NCBI GenBank assembly: GCA_030146445.1
Contig: JASLBT010000023.1
Location: forward strand, 1-24,699
DNA length: 24,699 bases
Source of the DNA: Segetibacter sp.
GTDB lineage: Bacteria; Bacteroidota; Bacteroidia; Chitinophagales; Chitinophagaceae
Direction: 5' to 3'
In this document: positions 24,018-24,699 of the stretch, in pieces
How the letters are laid out: every line of letters starts with the position of its first letter
Numbering within the stretch: the stretch's first letter is position 1
Translations under genes and position numbers: made by a program
The notes under the pieces: model-generated
Told to the model about the DNA's origin: nothing
The model's database searches: none
The model's input: only the letters and a program-made list of their open reading frames with translations

Positions 24018-24197
24018 CCATAACTTTCTCCGTTATATCGCAAGTCATCCAGTGCAATCGTGTGCCCTGGATTGCCGATATTTTTGTGTTTAACTCATCT
24101 TCAAGCAAACTTTTCCCGTATATCCAGGTGTTGTTTTTTCCAGGAATTCCTACAATAAATTATTTATATGAAAACTGGTTTGTTTCGAAAGTTTGTT

Positions 24198-24205
24198 TAA
24201 CTTTG
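24198..24205 (+). promoter_or_regulatory. Candidate -7 promoter box (TAACTTTG) for the sigma factor gene
   Basis: An exact TAnnTTTG match 26 bases before the ATG at 24232. TTTG at 24179-24182 lies 15 bases upstream, slightly closer than the usual -33 spacing. The box overlaps TGTTTAACT (24194-24202), which also occurs at 24087-24095, so a regulator site may cover the promoter. Confidence 0.45.
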
Positions 24206-24231
24206 GGTATAACATTCCTAAACAATATTCC

Positions 24232-24699
24232 ATGGGTAGCATAGAGTTTAATCAACTGCTTTTATCTAACGCTGAATTCCTGAAACCATTCGCGGTTACG
24301 TTAACGCGCGACCAGGAAACGGCAAAAGACCTGTTCCAGGAGACTTTATATCGTGCATTGGCCAATAAGGACAAGTATAATGTGGGCACCAACATCAAGG
24401 CCTGGCTTTATACGATCATGCGTAATGTTTTTATCAATAATTACCGTCGCAAGCTTAAACAGAACACCGTTTTAGATAGTACGCCAAACGAGTTTTTACT
24501 TGATTACAACCAAACGTCGGTGGTCAATTCGGCCGAGACTACGCTGAACTTAAAAGAGATTAAGGAAGCGATTCATAAGTTGCCGGAGATTTTTCGTAAG
24601 CCGTTCCTGATGTATTTTGATGGGTATAAGTACAACGAAATTGCCGAGATTGTGAACGAGCCCCTTGGTACCATCAAGAGCAGGATCCACTTCGCCCGT
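24232..24699 (+). CDS. ECF RNA polymerase sigma factor, 3' end outside window
   Basis: The first 156 residues of a sigma-70 family ECF factor, cut by the window edge. Region 2 is visible in the first 75 residues: FLKPFAVTLTRDQETAKDLFQE, then NIKAWLYTIMRNVFINNYRR, the core-binding and -10-reading helices. Region 4 starts near residue 110 with INKLP-like HKLPEIFRKPF, MYFDGYKYNEIAEI, and the recognition helix GTIKSRIHFAR. The start is ATG at 24232. The frame reads to the window edge without a stop, and only a few tens of residues should be missing. Lying just after a B12-binding MerR gene, it may be under that regulator's control and may direct transcription of light-induced genes. No anti-sigma factor is visible. 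Confidence 0.92.
   Translation, partial: MGSIEFNQLLLSNAEFLKPFAVTLTRDQETAKDLFQETLYRALANKDKYNVGTNIKAWLYTIMRNVFINNYRRKLKQNTVLDSTPNEFLLDYNQTSVVNSAETTLNLKEIKEAIHKLPEIFRKPFLMYFDGYKYNEIAEIVNEPLGTIKSRIHFAR

Noticed and set aside
24062..24244. 60-codon plus-strand frame before the sigma factor gene
   Set aside because: It runs across the promoter-like region and overlaps the sigma factor start in another frame, with no family features.

Overview
The window looks like part of a Bacteroidota chromosome. A Chitinophagaceae- or Sphingobacteriaceae-like bacterium is my best guess, but no marker fixes the family. The reasons are TAnnTTTG-type -7 promoter boxes, infrequent Shine-Dalgarno sites, a multi-SLBB polysaccharide export protein of the Bacteroidota type, a DUF4838 lipoprotein, and a B12-binding MerR regulator next to an ECF sigma factor. 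All recognised genes are on the plus strand. I see no tRNA, rRNA, CRISPR array, insertion sequence or phage gene.

Positions 314-22675 form one large exopolysaccharide/capsule locus of the Wzx/Wzy type. Its first part holds a WcaE-like GT2 glycosyltransferase, the outer-membrane export protein (six SLBB repeats), a kinase-less Wzz-like chain-length regulator, a Wzx flippase, a methyltransferase, a divergent GDP-mannose 4,6-dehydratase paralogue, a GT4 and three more GT2 glycosyltransferases, and a Wzy-like polymerase. A DUF4838 (glycoside-hydrolase-like) lipoprotein follows; its natural start codon seems to be missing. The last part is a tightly coupled sugar-nucleotide block: gmd and fcl (GDP-L-fucose), then a GT4 transferase, a UDP-glucuronate 4-epimerase, and rfbB, rfbC and rfbA (dTDP-4-keto-6-deoxyhexose, the precursor of dTDP-L-rhamnose). 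A strong intrinsic terminator closes the locus. From these genes I infer a polymer that contains L-fucose, probably galacturonic acid and probably rhamnose. No initiating phosphoglycosyl transferase, BY-kinase or rfbD is present, so these must lie outside the window if the pathway is complete.

After about 440 bases of intergenic DNA with two REP-like hairpins, the window ends with a second system: a MerR/CarH-like regulator with an intact cobalamin-binding signature, and the start of an ECF sigma factor gene cut by the window edge. In other bacteria this kind of regulator is a B12-based light sensor that controls carotenoid synthesis. That makes it the most interesting functional prediction here, although the target genes are not visible.

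Other points of note are a 16-bp perfect palindrome upstream of one GT2 gene, TTG starts at two gene junctions, and a 442-base gene-free stretch before gmd that contains a promoter-like box and a hairpin.
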